64,000 nucleotides of DNA. It comes from G963662905 sp963662905. GTDB taxonomy: Bacteria; Bacteroidota; Bacteroidia; Bacteroidales; WRLA01. The stretch lies in contig CAXXFD010000003.1 in NCBI GenBank assembly GCA_963662905.2, positions 620,001-684,000 of the forward strand. The letters are read 5' to 3'. Shown here piece by piece: positions 1 to 8,787 of this stretch; positions within the stretch are counted from its first letter, which is position 1, and every line of letters starts with the position of its first letter. The notes under the pieces were generated by a model. It saw only the letters and a program-made list of their open reading frames with translations, had not been told where the DNA came from and did no database searches. The position numbers and the translations under genes are program-made.

Positions 1-1800
1 GTCCAGATGCCTCTTGTGCCCGATACGCTGGTAACCGACACCAACCACTTCTGCCCTGCTGCTATCGATAGCCTGATGCTTGCAGCCATCGGCGGTTATG
101 GTGATACCATTTCCGGACAGGAAGCAACAGTGCGCTGGTTCGAAGGAAGCTGCAATGGCGAAGAAGTCGGTACAGGCGATACGCTCTGGCTGCAGGATGT
201 TCCTGTGGAGACCACATGGTTCTTCGCGCGCTGGGAAAATGTTTGCGGCGTTTCCGATTGCGATTCTATTGAGATTGTTGTGAACAATACCATACCGGTA
301 GATTCACTTGCCCTCGACACCAACAACATCTGCCCCGGAATTCCTCAGGAAATAACCCTGATGGCATTTGGCGGCTATGGCGATACACTGAAATGGTATA
401 AGGATTCGATTACAGGCCCGTTTGTCGGCAATGGCACCGAGCTTACAATCCTGAACCCGGATACCACAACCACTTATTTTGCACAATGGCAGAACCCTTG
501 CAATGCCAGCGATTACGACAGCATCAAATTGATTGTGAATATTCCGACCCTGCCCGATGAGCTCATCCTTTCGATGAACAACTACTGCAGCGATACGGAA
601 GATTCCATCACGCTCAATTATACGGGCGGCAACGGTGACACACTCCGTTGGTACATGCGCAATTCGGTTGGCGGCCTTAGCAAAATCGGCGACGGCCAGA
701 ATGTTAAAATTGACGCTCCTGCAGAAAGCAAATGGCTGTATGCACGTTTTGATAATGTGTGCGGCATGAGCGCCTACGACAGTATCTTCATCAATGTAAT
801 CCCTGCGGCTACGGTTTATGCCGGTATCAGCGACAGCATCTGTGAAGGCAGTTATTACGATCTGGTGGACGCTATGGCAGAACACTATGATTCAGTACGC
901 TGGACAGCAGGCTCAGGCAGCTTTGTAAGTGGCAATACGGTGAACACACGCTGGCTGCCCGCCCCGGACGATATTACGGAAGCTGATACCGTTTGGATCA
1001 AGCTCACCGCATATGGCGCAAGCCCTTGCGGAGCTTATTCCGACAGCCTCAGCATTATCGTAAACCCACTGCCCGAACTATTCTATACACCCGAAGACCT
1101 GAATGTTTGTCAGCAGCACCCCATTACACTGGAAGCCTTTGGCGCTCAGGATTACCTCTGGTCACCTGCCGAAGGGCTGGACACTACTGCCGGCTCGAGA
1201 GTGGTTGCCCGTTTGGATGAGTCCATTACCTATCAAATTAAAGGAACAACAGCCAAGGGATGTGCCGACAGCATCAACGTCAGCATTCCGGTGCACCCGA
1301 TACCCTATGTAAATCTGGGTCCGGATATCACCAAATTCGGTTGCGATCCTATTGAACTTGATGCAGGTTACAGTGCCGGTAATTACTACTACCAGTGGAA
1401 CAATGGCGACCCAAGGCGTTATATTGAAGTTGAAAGCAGTGGCACTTATTCGGTACGCGCCTGGAATGAAGGCTGCTCCACTGCCGATACCATTAAAGTA
1501 ACGCTTTGCCAGGGCAATGTGGAAATCCCGAATGCTTTCAGTCCGAATAACGATGGATTGAACGACCGTTTCCGCATCAAAGTCAGTGATCCCGATGCCG
1601 TATTCTCCATCTACATCTATAACCGCGCCGGTGCACTGGTTTATAAATCAGATGACGCACTGGAAGGCTGGGACGGCAGAAATCTGGATGGCAAAGAATG
1701 CCCCTTCGGAAATTATGTGTACTTCTTAAGCCTTCAGGGTGATGGTGAAGTAAGCGGAATACAGCAGCAATACAATGGTGTTGTAACACTGATCAGATAA
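1..1800 (+). CDS. Secreted Ig-like repeat protein with T9SS type B (gliding-motility-associated) C-terminal domain, 5' partial
   Basis: The reading frame is open from base 1, so the gene begins left of the window and only its last 599 codons are present. The visible part has three repeats of about 90 residues, each with a 'GGYGDT' or 'GGNGDT' turn, a W-Y or W-F pair and a 'xxYDSI' ending. Then come Ig-like modules, including one with the 'SGSF...C.A..DSL' layout that recurs in the 4010-residue protein at 23 kb. The C-terminus (from about base 1527) reads 'IPNAFSPNNDGLNDRF' and ends 'GVVTLIR'. This is the CHU_C / T9SS type B sorting domain used for export through the type IX system and surface attachment. 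The function is probably adhesive or structural; the specific ligand is unknown. A strong terminator follows 25 bases downstream. Confidence 0.88.
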   Translation, partial: VQMPLVPDTLVTDTNHFCPAAIDSLMLAAIGGYGDTISGQEATVRWFEGSCNGEEVGTGDTLWLQDVPVETTWFFARWENVCGVSDCDSIEIVVNNTIPVDSLALDTNNICPGIPQEITLMAFGGYGDTLKWYKDSITGPFVGNGTELTILNPDTTTTYFAQWQNPCNASDYDSIKLIVNIPTLPDELILSMNNYCSDTEDSITLNYTGGNGDTLRWYMRNSVGGLSKIGDGQNVKIDAPAESKWLYARFDNVCGMSAYDSIFINVIPAATVYAGISDSICEGSYYDLVDAMAEHYDSVRWTAGSGSFVSGNTVNTRWLPAPDDITEADTVWIKLTAYGASPCGAYSDSLSIIVNPLPELFYTPEDLNVCQQHPITLEAFGAQDYLWSPAEGLDTTAGSRVVARLDESITYQIKGTTAKGCADSINVSIPVHPIPYVNLGPDITKFGCDPIELDAGYSAGNYYYQWNNGDPRRYIEVESSGTYSVRAWNEGCSTADTIKVTLCQGNVEIPNAFSPNNDGLNDRFRIKVSDPDAVFSIYIYNRAGALVYKSDDALEGWDGRNLDGKECPFGNYVYFLSLQGDGEVSGIQQQYNGVVTLIR

Positions 1801-1824
1801 TCCTTTGTGATTCAAATAAATTCA

Positions 1825-1853
1825 AAAACGCTCCGGTTGGGGCGTTTTTTTTT
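1825..1853 (+). terminator. Rho-independent terminator of the T9SS type B gene
   Basis: An 8-bp stem (aacgctcc / ggggcgtt, one G-U pair) with a four-base loop is followed by nine T residues. It lies 25 bases after the stop codon of the preceding plus-strand gene. Confidence 0.85.
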
Positions 1854-1993
1854 GTTTCAGGTTTGGGCTTGGCAGGAGTTGATGGAGCTTGCCGTCCGGA
1901 TGTTCCGGGATTTATCCGGAGAACCATATATCTTCTTGCAAGGGGTTCCATGCAGGCCCGGGACAGCATGCGGAATGACGGTATCAGTAATTT
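1854..1993. other. Intergenic stretch, no gene seen
   Basis: This segment lies between the terminator and the broken antitoxin gene. It contains a 'cggaatgac' stretch also found in the foldback at 39.1 kb, typical of dispersed intergenic repeats in Bacteroidota. Small open frames here have no family features. Confidence 0.5.
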
Positions 1994-2284
1994 TTATCCA
2001 ATTGAAATAATTAAATTTTTGCCCAAGCCTATTTCGATTAATTTGTAATATGTCGAAATTTGAATATCAGCAAGTCCACTTTCTATCCTGGAAATATAGC
2101 TTTTCCGTGTACCCGTTCTTGCTGCGAGTTACTCTTGTGTCAATTTAGCTTCTTTTCTGGCTTCTTTTAGCATAACACCCAGCCTGAAAGCCAGTGAGTC
2201 AGCATCATATTTATCTCTTGCCGGACTTCCTTTTTCTCCATATTTTTCGGATAAAATATCCTCGAATTTGACTAAATTATTCAT
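1994..2284 (-). pseudogene. HigA-like XRE antitoxin gene interrupted by one in-frame TAA
   Basis: Read on the minus strand from ATG at 2284, behind AAAGGAG, the frame encodes 51 residues ending 'EARKEAKLTQE' and then TAA at 2131-2129. Without a frame change it continues for 44 more residues, beginning 'LAARTGTRKSYISRIESG' and ending 'IGLGKNLIISIG', to TAA at 1996-1994. Joined, this is a 96-residue protein with the layout of a HigA-type antitoxin: an N-terminal 'FEDILSEKYGEKGSPARDKYDAD' region (split here by the text limit) and a C-terminal helix-turn-helix. The stop sits where the HTH family normally has a second Glu (QEE-LA), so a single GAA-to-TAA change explains it. No toxin gene is visible upstream; the region there is the terminator of the caspase gene. 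A sequencing error or a short functional N-terminal peptide cannot be excluded. Confidence 0.8.
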
Positions 2285-2422
2285 TTTAAAAATCTCCTTT
2301 CTTCTCTTTTAAATATTCTTTTTTGAGCATCCGGTGTTTCAAAGGCGTTGAAACGATGGTTCAACGGTATTGCAATACTGTTGAAACAGAAATGCAGGCA
2401 TTGTGCACATCACAAGCCGGGA

Positions 2423-2458
2423 TAAAAAAAGCCCCTGACGGTTGGTGCGTCAGGAGCT
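2423..2458 (-). terminator. Rho-independent terminator of the TPR-caspase gene
   Basis: On the minus strand an 11-bp stem (agctcctgacg / cgtcaggggct, one G-U pair) with a 7-base loop is followed by seven T residues. It lies about 25 bases beyond the stop codon of the caspase gene. Confidence 0.9.
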
Positions 2459-2483
2459 ATAGAAAATATTATCAAGATTTTTT

Positions 2484-4889
2484 CTATCGTGTGGTATCAG
2501 CAGCTTCGGCAGGCATTGCGGCTTCTTCCGCTTTACGCATAAAGAAGAAAGATCCCCCATCGTGGCGGAAACCTTTAATCTGGCCAAATTGCGGGCGCTG
2601 GTCGTTATTTTCTACCACGGCTTTGCTTACAATTCCCACAATATCATCAATTGGGATACAGGTATTTGGATTTTGCTTCAAAGCCTGTGCAAATGATTTT
2701 GCAAAAATGGAATTATCGGCAGCCAGTTCATAACCGGCAGAAGAAAATACCTGAGCAGATTTTGATTTTGTCAGTTTCCAGTTGTTACAACTTAAATCTT
2801 TTGGTGCCGAACGCATTGCGAGATAGAATGAAGGACCTGATTCGCAGGCATCTGAAACAACGAGCAAGTGGGTCAGGTCATCTACATAAGATTCCATACT
2901 GGCACGCAAAGCATTCAGGTCAAAATAGCTGAACTCATCATCACGATCGGCATCCACAGGAATCCAATAGCCGGTTTCGTTCATATAGGCACCGTGTCCG
3001 GCATACCAGATAATCAATGAATTGGCTTTGTATTTTTTAATTTGGTCGCGCAGTTCGATACGGAAGAATTTCTCCAGATCTTCTTTGGTCATGTCTTTTT
3101 TGTGCATTTGCACGGGCACGCGGTAGTTTGCCAAAGCAGACCGGATCATTGTAATATCTTTTGCCGGCCCCTGCAAATTTGGGAATGACTCATAATTACT
3201 GTTCTCAATATAAACAATCCAGGTGCGACCCATAGGGTTATCGGCAAAAGCGTTGGCCATATCGCGGTTGATGATGTAACGCATTTCGGTAGTATTGCCA
3301 TAAATATCTTCGGCAGTTACCGTGATGCTGCTTTTATTTTTCACTTCTACATTGGCCCAAAACTGGGGATTCAGCGAATTGGAATTAAACCCAGCGGTAA
3401 CGCCATCAATATGGATATAATCAATCAGGCTTTCATCCTGGATAACACCTTCGATATAGAGCAGAGCGTCATCTGTTTCCACAAATATTTCGCCATTATC
3501 GGATGTCATCGGATCCATAATCAGGATTTCGGGGGCATCCACTTCTGTGCGTATAATTTTATAGGTTTGGGATATCTTGTTATTATAAACATCAGAGGCA
3601 CTCACCACCAGTTCGTCGATACCATCAAGGTCAAAGCTAATTTCAAAAGTTTTATCATCGGGATTGAACGAACCATCCAGCACTTCTGTACTTTTATCAT
3701 TAAAAGTGACATACTCCAGGGCACTTTGATCTTCAATATGGCCTTTGAGAACAACTTTATCTTCTCCACGCACAAATTCAAGGACACCGGCTTCGCGTTC
3801 AATATTTTGATCCATCACCACTTTTGGCTTATTGGTCTCCATATTCAGGTCATACACCTTTTTTTGAGCATCTTCTATCTGATTGGTGAGGAGTTCGTTT
3901 CCTCCGGCAAGCGCAATAAAAGCTTTGAAATCAGCTGTAGCAAGATCTGCATTAAATACATCAGCATAACAGGTAGCACGCAAATAAAGGGCTTCTGCAT
4001 TTTCAGGATCATTAGCCAAAATCTGGTTAAAATCGCCAATGGCAGCAGTTTGCTGGTTGAATTCCATCTGATAAATGCCCCGAAGTTTGTAAACATCATT
4101 GATATCCGCTGCATCGGGATAAAACAACAGCACTTTTGAGATATCATTAATGGCATTCACATAATCTTTGTTTTTATGATAGATGCGTGAGCGGAGTGTG
4201 AGCGCTTCTTTATTTTTTTGATCGATGCCTAAAGCCTGGTTAATTGAGCCAAGAGCCTGCGGAAGCTTGGTTTGCTCGTATTGCGAGCGCGCCATTCCAA
4301 TAACGGCATCGATTTTGGAAGGGTCTTCGGCTATGGCACGGCGGTAATCGGCTTCGGACTGAACGAAATTAGCGGTAATAAAATTAAGACGGGCCCTGTT
4401 GAAATAGTTTGTATAATTCTCTTTGACATTAAGTGCTTTATTGGCTTCGATAAATGCCTCCTGATATTGTTCTTCGAGGATCAATGCATTTACGAGATTG
4501 TTGTATGCCAGCAGGTTTTTGGAATCCATCATCAGCCCCTGGCGGTATTTTGCAATGGCTGCCTGATAATTTTCGAGCGAATAGTTCAAATCAGCCGATT
4601 TAAAAGCAATCCAGTCTTCTTTAGGTTCAAGAGCCAATGCCCGGTCGTAATCATCAATTGCTTTCTGCACTTCGCCCAGCGCCTCATAGGATTCAGCACG
4701 TGCCTGATAGGCTTCGCCATAATTGGGATCCAGCTCAATGGCTTTATCTAACTGAGGTATGGCACTGTTATATTCGCCGGCTTTTACAAACTTCTTCCCT
4801 GCTTTGAAACTGGACTTTGCCGACTGTGCCATCATCGTCACAGAAAGCATGCCCATTACAATTATCAGAATAAATTTTAAACTTTTCAT
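2484..4889 (-). CDS. Secreted TPR-repeat protein with C-terminal caspase-like (peptidase C14) domain
   Basis: This 801-residue protein starts with a signal peptide (MKSLKFILIIVMGMLSVTMMAQS). About nine tetratricopeptide repeats follow, to about residue 340 (motifs such as 'LDKAIELDPNYGEAYQARA'). Two beta-rich segments cover about residues 370-560, and a caspase-family domain covers about 560-790. The catalytic dyad is visible: His in 'WYAGHGAYMNETGYW' near residue 631 and Cys in 'VVSDACESGP' near residue 680. Caspase-fold peptidases of this group cleave after basic or acidic residues, but the substrate cannot be told here. The TPRs are probably a protein-binding platform. The signal peptide places it in the periplasm or outside the cell, which argues against a classical cytoplasmic suicide protease. 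It is monocistronic, with its own promoter box and terminator. Confidence 0.88.
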   Translation of the reverse strand: MKSLKFILIIVMGMLSVTMMAQSAKSSFKAGKKFVKAGEYNSAIPQLDKAIELDPNYGEAYQARAESYEALGEVQKAIDDYDRALALEPKEDWIAFKSADLNYSLENYQAAIAKYRQGLMMDSKNLLAYNNLVNALILEEQYQEAFIEANKALNVKENYTNYFNRARLNFITANFVQSEADYRRAIAEDPSKIDAVIGMARSQYEQTKLPQALGSINQALGIDQKNKEALTLRSRIYHKNKDYVNAINDISKVLLFYPDAADINDVYKLRGIYQMEFNQQTAAIGDFNQILANDPENAEALYLRATCYADVFNADLATADFKAFIALAGGNELLTNQIEDAQKKVYDLNMETNKPKVVMDQNIEREAGVLEFVRGEDKVVLKGHIEDQSALEYVTFNDKSTEVLDGSFNPDDKTFEISFDLDGIDELVVSASDVYNNKISQTYKIIRTEVDAPEILIMDPMTSDNGEIFVETDDALLYIEGVIQDESLIDYIHIDGVTAGFNSNSLNPQFWANVEVKNKSSITVTAEDIYGNTTEMRYIINRDMANAFADNPMGRTWIVYIENSNYESFPNLQGPAKDITMIRSALANYRVPVQMHKKDMTKEDLEKFFRIELRDQIKKYKANSLIIWYAGHGAYMNETGYWIPVDADRDDEFSYFDLNALRASMESYVDDLTHLLVVSDACESGPSFYLAMRSAPKDLSCNNWKLTKSKSAQVFSSAGYELAADNSIFAKSFAQALKQNPNTCIPIDDIVGIVSKAVVENNDQRPQFGQIKGFRHDGGSFFFMRKAEEAAMPAEAADTTR

Positions 4890-4964
4890 AGCTCTACCCT
4901 TTTAAGTTTCTCTACCAAATAAAATTAACTACAAACAACATATCTCTAAAAATAGTCTTCCTTG

Positions 4965-4972
4965 CAAAGGTA
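4965..4972 (-). promoter_or_regulatory. Bacteroidota -7 promoter box (TACCTTTG) for the caspase gene
   Basis: The minus strand reads TACCTTTGCA, matching TAnnTTTG, about 75 bases upstream of the ATG at 4889. I do not see a clear -33 TTTG at the usual distance. Confidence 0.5.
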
Positions 4973-5185
4973 CAAAATTAAGGGGCTAAAAGAAAGGGTT
5001 TTCTTAAAATTAAAAAACTCCAAATCAATAAAATGTAATACGTTTTTCATAGATCATGAAAAAATATTTACCTATTGGCAGCGATCATCACAGGGCAACA
5101 GAAAAGGAGATAGGATTATCTGGCCTAATAATGTAACTTAAAAGCAGGTTAAATGGTATAAAGGACGAACTTAAAACTAGCCGGC

Positions 5186-6592
5186 ATGAACAATCCCAAC
5201 AAAACAGCACTTATCAACGATAATATTTGCGCGCTCAGCACCGCTCCCGGACAGGCAGCTATTGCCCTGATCCGCATCAGCGGTAAAGATGCCATTAAAA
5301 TTGGTAAACAGATATTGCAAATAAATGGAAAAGCAATTGAAGAACGAAAAAGCCACAGCTGCTTTCATGCAGAAATTATCGATCAGGAAGGCAAGGTCCT
5401 GGACGATGTGCTTGTAAGCCTGTTCCGCAACCCAAAATCATATACCGGCGAAGATATGCTCGAAATCGGCTGCCATGGCAGTCCCTACATCCAGCAAAAG
5501 CTGATGGAGCTGCTCATCGATAAAGGCTGCCGCACCGCACGAGCCGGCGAATTTACCCAAAGAGCATTTTTAAACGGAAAATTTGACCTTTCGCAGGCCG
5601 AAGCTGTAAACGATTTGATCAACAGCAACTCCAAAGCATCGCACGATCTGGCACTCGACCAGATGCGTGGCGGATTCTCTGAAAAGATTAACAATTTGCG
5701 TCAGCAGATGATCGATTTTGCCTCCTTAATTGAACTGGAGCTCGATTTCAGCGAGGAAGATGTGGAATTTGCCGACCGCCATAAATTCGATGCACTTTTA
5801 AAAGAAATCCATAAGGAAATCTCCTATCTCCTTTCCTCCTTCCGTCTTGGAAATGTGATGAAACACGGTGTGCCCGTTGCAATTGTGGGAAAACCCAATG
5901 TAGGAAAATCCACCCTGCTCAATGCACTGCTCAACGAAGAAAAAGCCATTGTTTCCGACATTCCCGGCACTACCCGCGATGCCATCGAAGATACCATTAT
6001 CATTGATGATGTGGCCTTCCGTTTTATCGACACTGCCGGACTGCGTGATTCGGATGACACCATAGAAAGCATTGGCATTGAACGCACCTACGAAAAAATA
6101 CGCCAGGCCAGCATTGTGCTCTACCTCTTTGATGTCAGCAAAACCTCTTATGAAGAAATACAGGAAGTGCTGGAAGATTTTCGAGACCACATCGAAGACC
6201 AAAGCAAAGATTTTATCATTATTGCCAATAAAACCGACCGGCTGTCCGAAACACCCAAAGCTTTTGGCAACCTGGTGGATATGGAAACCATTTTTATTTC
6301 GGCCAAGCGCAAACAAAACATCAGCCTGATTTGCGAAAGCCTGGTCAATGCCTACCGCAACAAGCACAAACCCACCGATGTGATTATCAGCAATTCGCGA
6401 CATTACGAAGCCCTGAGCCGCAGCCTGGAATCAGTTGAAAACATCATTTCGGCATTTGAACAGCAAATCCCCACCGATTTAATCGCCATTGATATCCGCG
6501 AGGCCCTGCATCAGTTGGGCAGCATCACCGGCGAAATTACAACCGACGACCTTTTAGGCAATATTTTTGGGCGGTTTTGTATTGGAAAATAG
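5186..6592 (+). CDS. mnmE: tRNA uridine-5-carboxymethylaminomethyl(34) synthesis GTPase MnmE
   Basis: This 468-residue protein is full length for MnmE (TrmE/ThdF), the GTPase that with MnmG modifies the wobble uridine of tRNAs. The N-terminal folate-binding domain starts 'DNICALSTAPGQAAIALIRISG'. The G domain has G1 'GKPNVGKST' near residue 236, a TTRDA G2 region, G3 'DTAGLR' near 283 and G4 'NKTD' near 348. The C-terminus ends in the diagnostic 'FGRFCIGK', which carries the catalytic cysteine. The chosen ATG is the first in frame that leaves a complete N-terminal domain. The next ORF begins at the base after the stop codon. The 3' end of mnmE is a known integration site for SGI1-type islands, and here an accessory island begins exactly there. 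Confidence 0.97.
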   Translation: MNNPNKTALINDNICALSTAPGQAAIALIRISGKDAIKIGKQILQINGKAIEERKSHSCFHAEIIDQEGKVLDDVLVSLFRNPKSYTGEDMLEIGCHGSPYIQQKLMELLIDKGCRTARAGEFTQRAFLNGKFDLSQAEAVNDLINSNSKASHDLALDQMRGGFSEKINNLRQQMIDFASLIELELDFSEEDVEFADRHKFDALLKEIHKEISYLLSSFRLGNVMKHGVPVAIVGKPNVGKSTLLNALLNEEKAIVSDIPGTTRDAIEDTIIIDDVAFRFIDTAGLRDSDDTIESIGIERTYEKIRQASIVLYLFDVSKTSYEEIQEVLEDFRDHIEDQSKDFIIIANKTDRLSETPKAFGNLVDMETIFISAKRKQNISLICESLVNAYRNKHKPTDVIISNSRHYEALSRSLESVENIISAFEQQIPTDLIAIDIREALHQLGSITGEITTDDLLGNIFGRFCIGK

Positions 6593-6826
6593 TTGACAAT
6601 CAAATATTTATCAAAAGTTGCTATTGGTTTTAAATCAGGAAATCAGGAATGGGCAATTCTGAGAAAGGACGCAAATTGCGACTTTAGAGATTATAATAAA
6701 AGAGGAATATTTCATTCCAAGCATGCAATTACCCATAAAATTTCGGGCAAAACTGTTTTTATAAATCGAAGCCCTCAATACGAGTGGCATGAAAACCAAT
6801 TACAGGTTTTTAACATTATAGGTTGA
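6593..6826 (+). CDS. Small hypothetical protein abutting mnmE, possibly a gene remnant
   Basis: A 77-codon frame starts at TTG immediately after the mnmE stop. I do not recognise the family. The sequence is well ordered and coding-like (for example 'GNQEWAILRKDANCDFRDY' and 'HKISGKTVFINRSP'), without low complexity. It could be the C-terminal part of a larger protein whose 5' portion was lost when the island joined mnmE. No ribosome binding site is obvious, and base composition is AT-richer than mnmE, like the rest of the island. Confidence 0.35.
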   Translation: MTIKYLSKVAIGFKSGNQEWAILRKDANCDFRDYNKRGIFHSKHAITHKISGKTVFINRSPQYEWHENQLQVFNIIG

Positions 6827-6908
6827 AAATAAATTAATTCTATTTTGCGCATATTTGCGTATTCTTTTTTAAATTAGCCACAACTTGACAAGTCGTAAGC
6901 TTATTAGC

Positions 6909-7187
6909 ATGTTTTTAGGAAAACGGATTAAAGAGCTCAGAGAAGAAAAAGGATTAGTTCAGCGTCAATTAGCTGCCGAACTGGAAGTGGATACTCCCAT
7001 GTACAGCAAAATTGAGAGAGGTGAACGAAAGGCGAAGCGGGAACACGTTCTTAAGCTTGCGAAATTATTGCAAACCGATGAAAAAGAGTTGTTGACCCTA
7101 TGGTTAGCTGGTCAGGTTTACGAAGTAGTAAAAGATGAAAACAATGCCATTGATGCATTGAAGTATGTAATTGATTTGAAGAAATAG
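6909..7187 (+). CDS. XRE-family helix-turn-helix regulator of the type III R-M locus
   Basis: From ATG at 6909 the protein is 92 residues. An upstream TTG at 6885 would add 8 residues but gives a poorer N-terminus. The HTH spans about residues 1-60: 'LGKRIKELREEKGLVQRQLA', then 'DTPMYSKIERGERKAKREHV'. A C-terminal helical tail follows. It lies 3 bases before the methyltransferase start, so the two are surely co-transcribed. By position it resembles controller (C) proteins that time methylase and nuclease expression. That role is inferred, not shown. Confidence 0.88.
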   Translation: MFLGKRIKELREEKGLVQRQLAAELEVDTPMYSKIERGERKAKREHVLKLAKLLQTDEKELLTLWLAGQVYEVVKDENNAIDALKYVIDLKK

Positions 7188-7190
7188 TTT

Positions 7191-8777
7191 ATGCCAACGC
7201 TTAACTGGATAGGAAAAGACAAAGTTGTAAATCATCATATGGATGTCCCCTACAGAATTCTTGAACACCAATACGGGTTCGATAATGGGGAACAATCAGC
7301 CACTGAAACCAACTCTGGAAATAAAATTATTCATGGAGACAACCTTGAAGCTTTAAAGGCATTACTCCCTGAGTACGAAGGGAAAATAAAATGTATCTAT
7401 ATTGATCCACCTTATAATACGGGCAACGAAGGTTGGGTGTATAATGACAACGTTAATGACCCAAAAATTAAGAAATGGCTTGGTAAAGTAGTTGGTAAGG
7501 AAGCAGAGGATTTATCAAGGCATGATAAATGGTTGTGTATGATGTATCCAAGATTGAAGCTATTACAAAAGTTATTAGCAAAAGATGGTGCTATCTTTAT
7601 TTCGATAGATGATAATGAACAGGCAAATTTACGATTGATTTGTGATGAAATTTTCGGACAAAGTAATTTTATTAATAATGTTATTTGGCAAAAGAAATTT
7701 AGTCCCCAAAATGATGCGCGCTATTTTTCGGACAACCATGACTTTGTTGTTTGTTATGCAAAACACAAGAATGACTGGGAAAGAAAATTACTACCAAGAA
7801 CTGAAGAACAAAATAATCGATATACAAACCCAGATAATGACCCTCGTGGTAATTGGACCTCCAGTGATTTAACCGTAAAAACTTATAATTCCAATACGGA
7901 TTATGAGATTACTACTCCGACTGGTAAAAAAATCAAACCAGCTAAAAGCAGATGTTGGTCTGTTTCCAAAGAGAGATTCAAAGAGCTAGTCGAAGACAAT
8001 CGTATTTGGTATGGAAAAACAGGCAGTAATGTTCCACGCCTTAAAAAATTTGTTAGCGAAGTTAATGATGGTATTGTTCCTGTTACAATATGGTTGCATT
8101 CAGAAGTAAGTCATAATCAAGGTGCAAAACAAGAAGTAAAATCAATAGTTAGTAATGCAAATTTTGACACTCCCAAACCAAGTAAATTAGTCCAACGGAT
8201 TTTACAGATTGCATCAGAAAAAGAATCAATAGTTTTAGATTCCTTCGCTGGCTCAGGCACAACGGCACAGGCTGTTCTTAATCTAAACAAACAAGATGGT
8301 GGTAATCGAAAATTCATTTTGGTTGAGATGGAAGACTATGCCAACAATATTACAGCAGAACGTGTAAAACGGGTGATCAATGGTTACGGTAAAGACAATA
8401 ATGCAGTAGAAGGCACAGGAGGTAGCTTCGATTATTATGAATTAGGCAAACCACTTTTCCTTGAAAACGAAATACTGAACGAAGAAGTCGGTTTGGATAA
8501 AATCCGGGAGTACGTTTGGTTTTCTGAAACCCGCTTATCTTACAAAAAAGTAAATCAGGAAGAAGAACATCTACTGGGTACTGCCAATTCATCGGCCTAT
8601 TATTTTTATTATTACAAGGATGAGCTTACAACTTTGAACGACAGTTTTCTAAGGTCGATAAAATCCAAAGCCGAGCAATACATTATTTACGCAGATAATT
8701 GCGTATTGGATAATGCCTTGATGCAAAAATATCATATAACATTTAAGAAAATCCCAAGAGACATAACACGATTTTAA
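7191..8777 (+). CDS. mod: Type III restriction-modification system DNA methyltransferase (Mod), N6-adenine
   Basis: This 528-residue beta-class methyltransferase has the catalytic motif IV 'DPPYNTG' at residues 72-78. It comes before the AdoMet-binding motif I 'LDSFAGSGTT' at about 349-358, the order typical of type III Mod proteins. Residues between, about 180-330, form the variable target-recognition region. Mod gives sequence recognition to the Mod-Res complex and methylates one strand of a short asymmetric site. The site cannot be read from sequence. The gene follows the HTH regulator by 3 bases and is followed by dinD after 10 bases, with res further on, so the four genes look like one operon. 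Confidence 0.93.
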   Translation: MPTLNWIGKDKVVNHHMDVPYRILEHQYGFDNGEQSATETNSGNKIIHGDNLEALKALLPEYEGKIKCIYIDPPYNTGNEGWVYNDNVNDPKIKKWLGKVVGKEAEDLSRHDKWLCMMYPRLKLLQKLLAKDGAIFISIDDNEQANLRLICDEIFGQSNFINNVIWQKKFSPQNDARYFSDNHDFVVCYAKHKNDWERKLLPRTEEQNNRYTNPDNDPRGNWTSSDLTVKTYNSNTDYEITTPTGKKIKPAKSRCWSVSKERFKELVEDNRIWYGKTGSNVPRLKKFVSEVNDGIVPVTIWLHSEVSHNQGAKQEVKSIVSNANFDTPKPSKLVQRILQIASEKESIVLDSFAGSGTTAQAVLNLNKQDGGNRKFILVEMEDYANNITAERVKRVINGYGKDNNAVEGTGGSFDYYELGKPLFLENEILNEEVGLDKIREYVWFSETRLSYKKVNQEEEHLLGTANSSAYYFYYYKDELTTLNDSFLRSIKSKAEQYIIYADNCVLDNALMQKYHITFKKIPRDITRF

Positions 8778-8787
8778 ATCATCTGGT

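Noticed and set aside
2323..2733. 136-codon plus-strand ORF
   Set aside because: Runs through the caspase gene's terminator and antisense to its conserved C-terminus; composition is not protein-like.
3411..4139. 242-codon plus-strand ORF
   Set aside because: Antisense to the TPR region of the caspase gene, with no domain features; a shadow frame.
6570..6600. SGI1-type attachment duplication at mnmE
   Set aside because: The mnmE 3' end is a plausible attB, but no second copy and no integrase were found, so no attachment sites are annotated.
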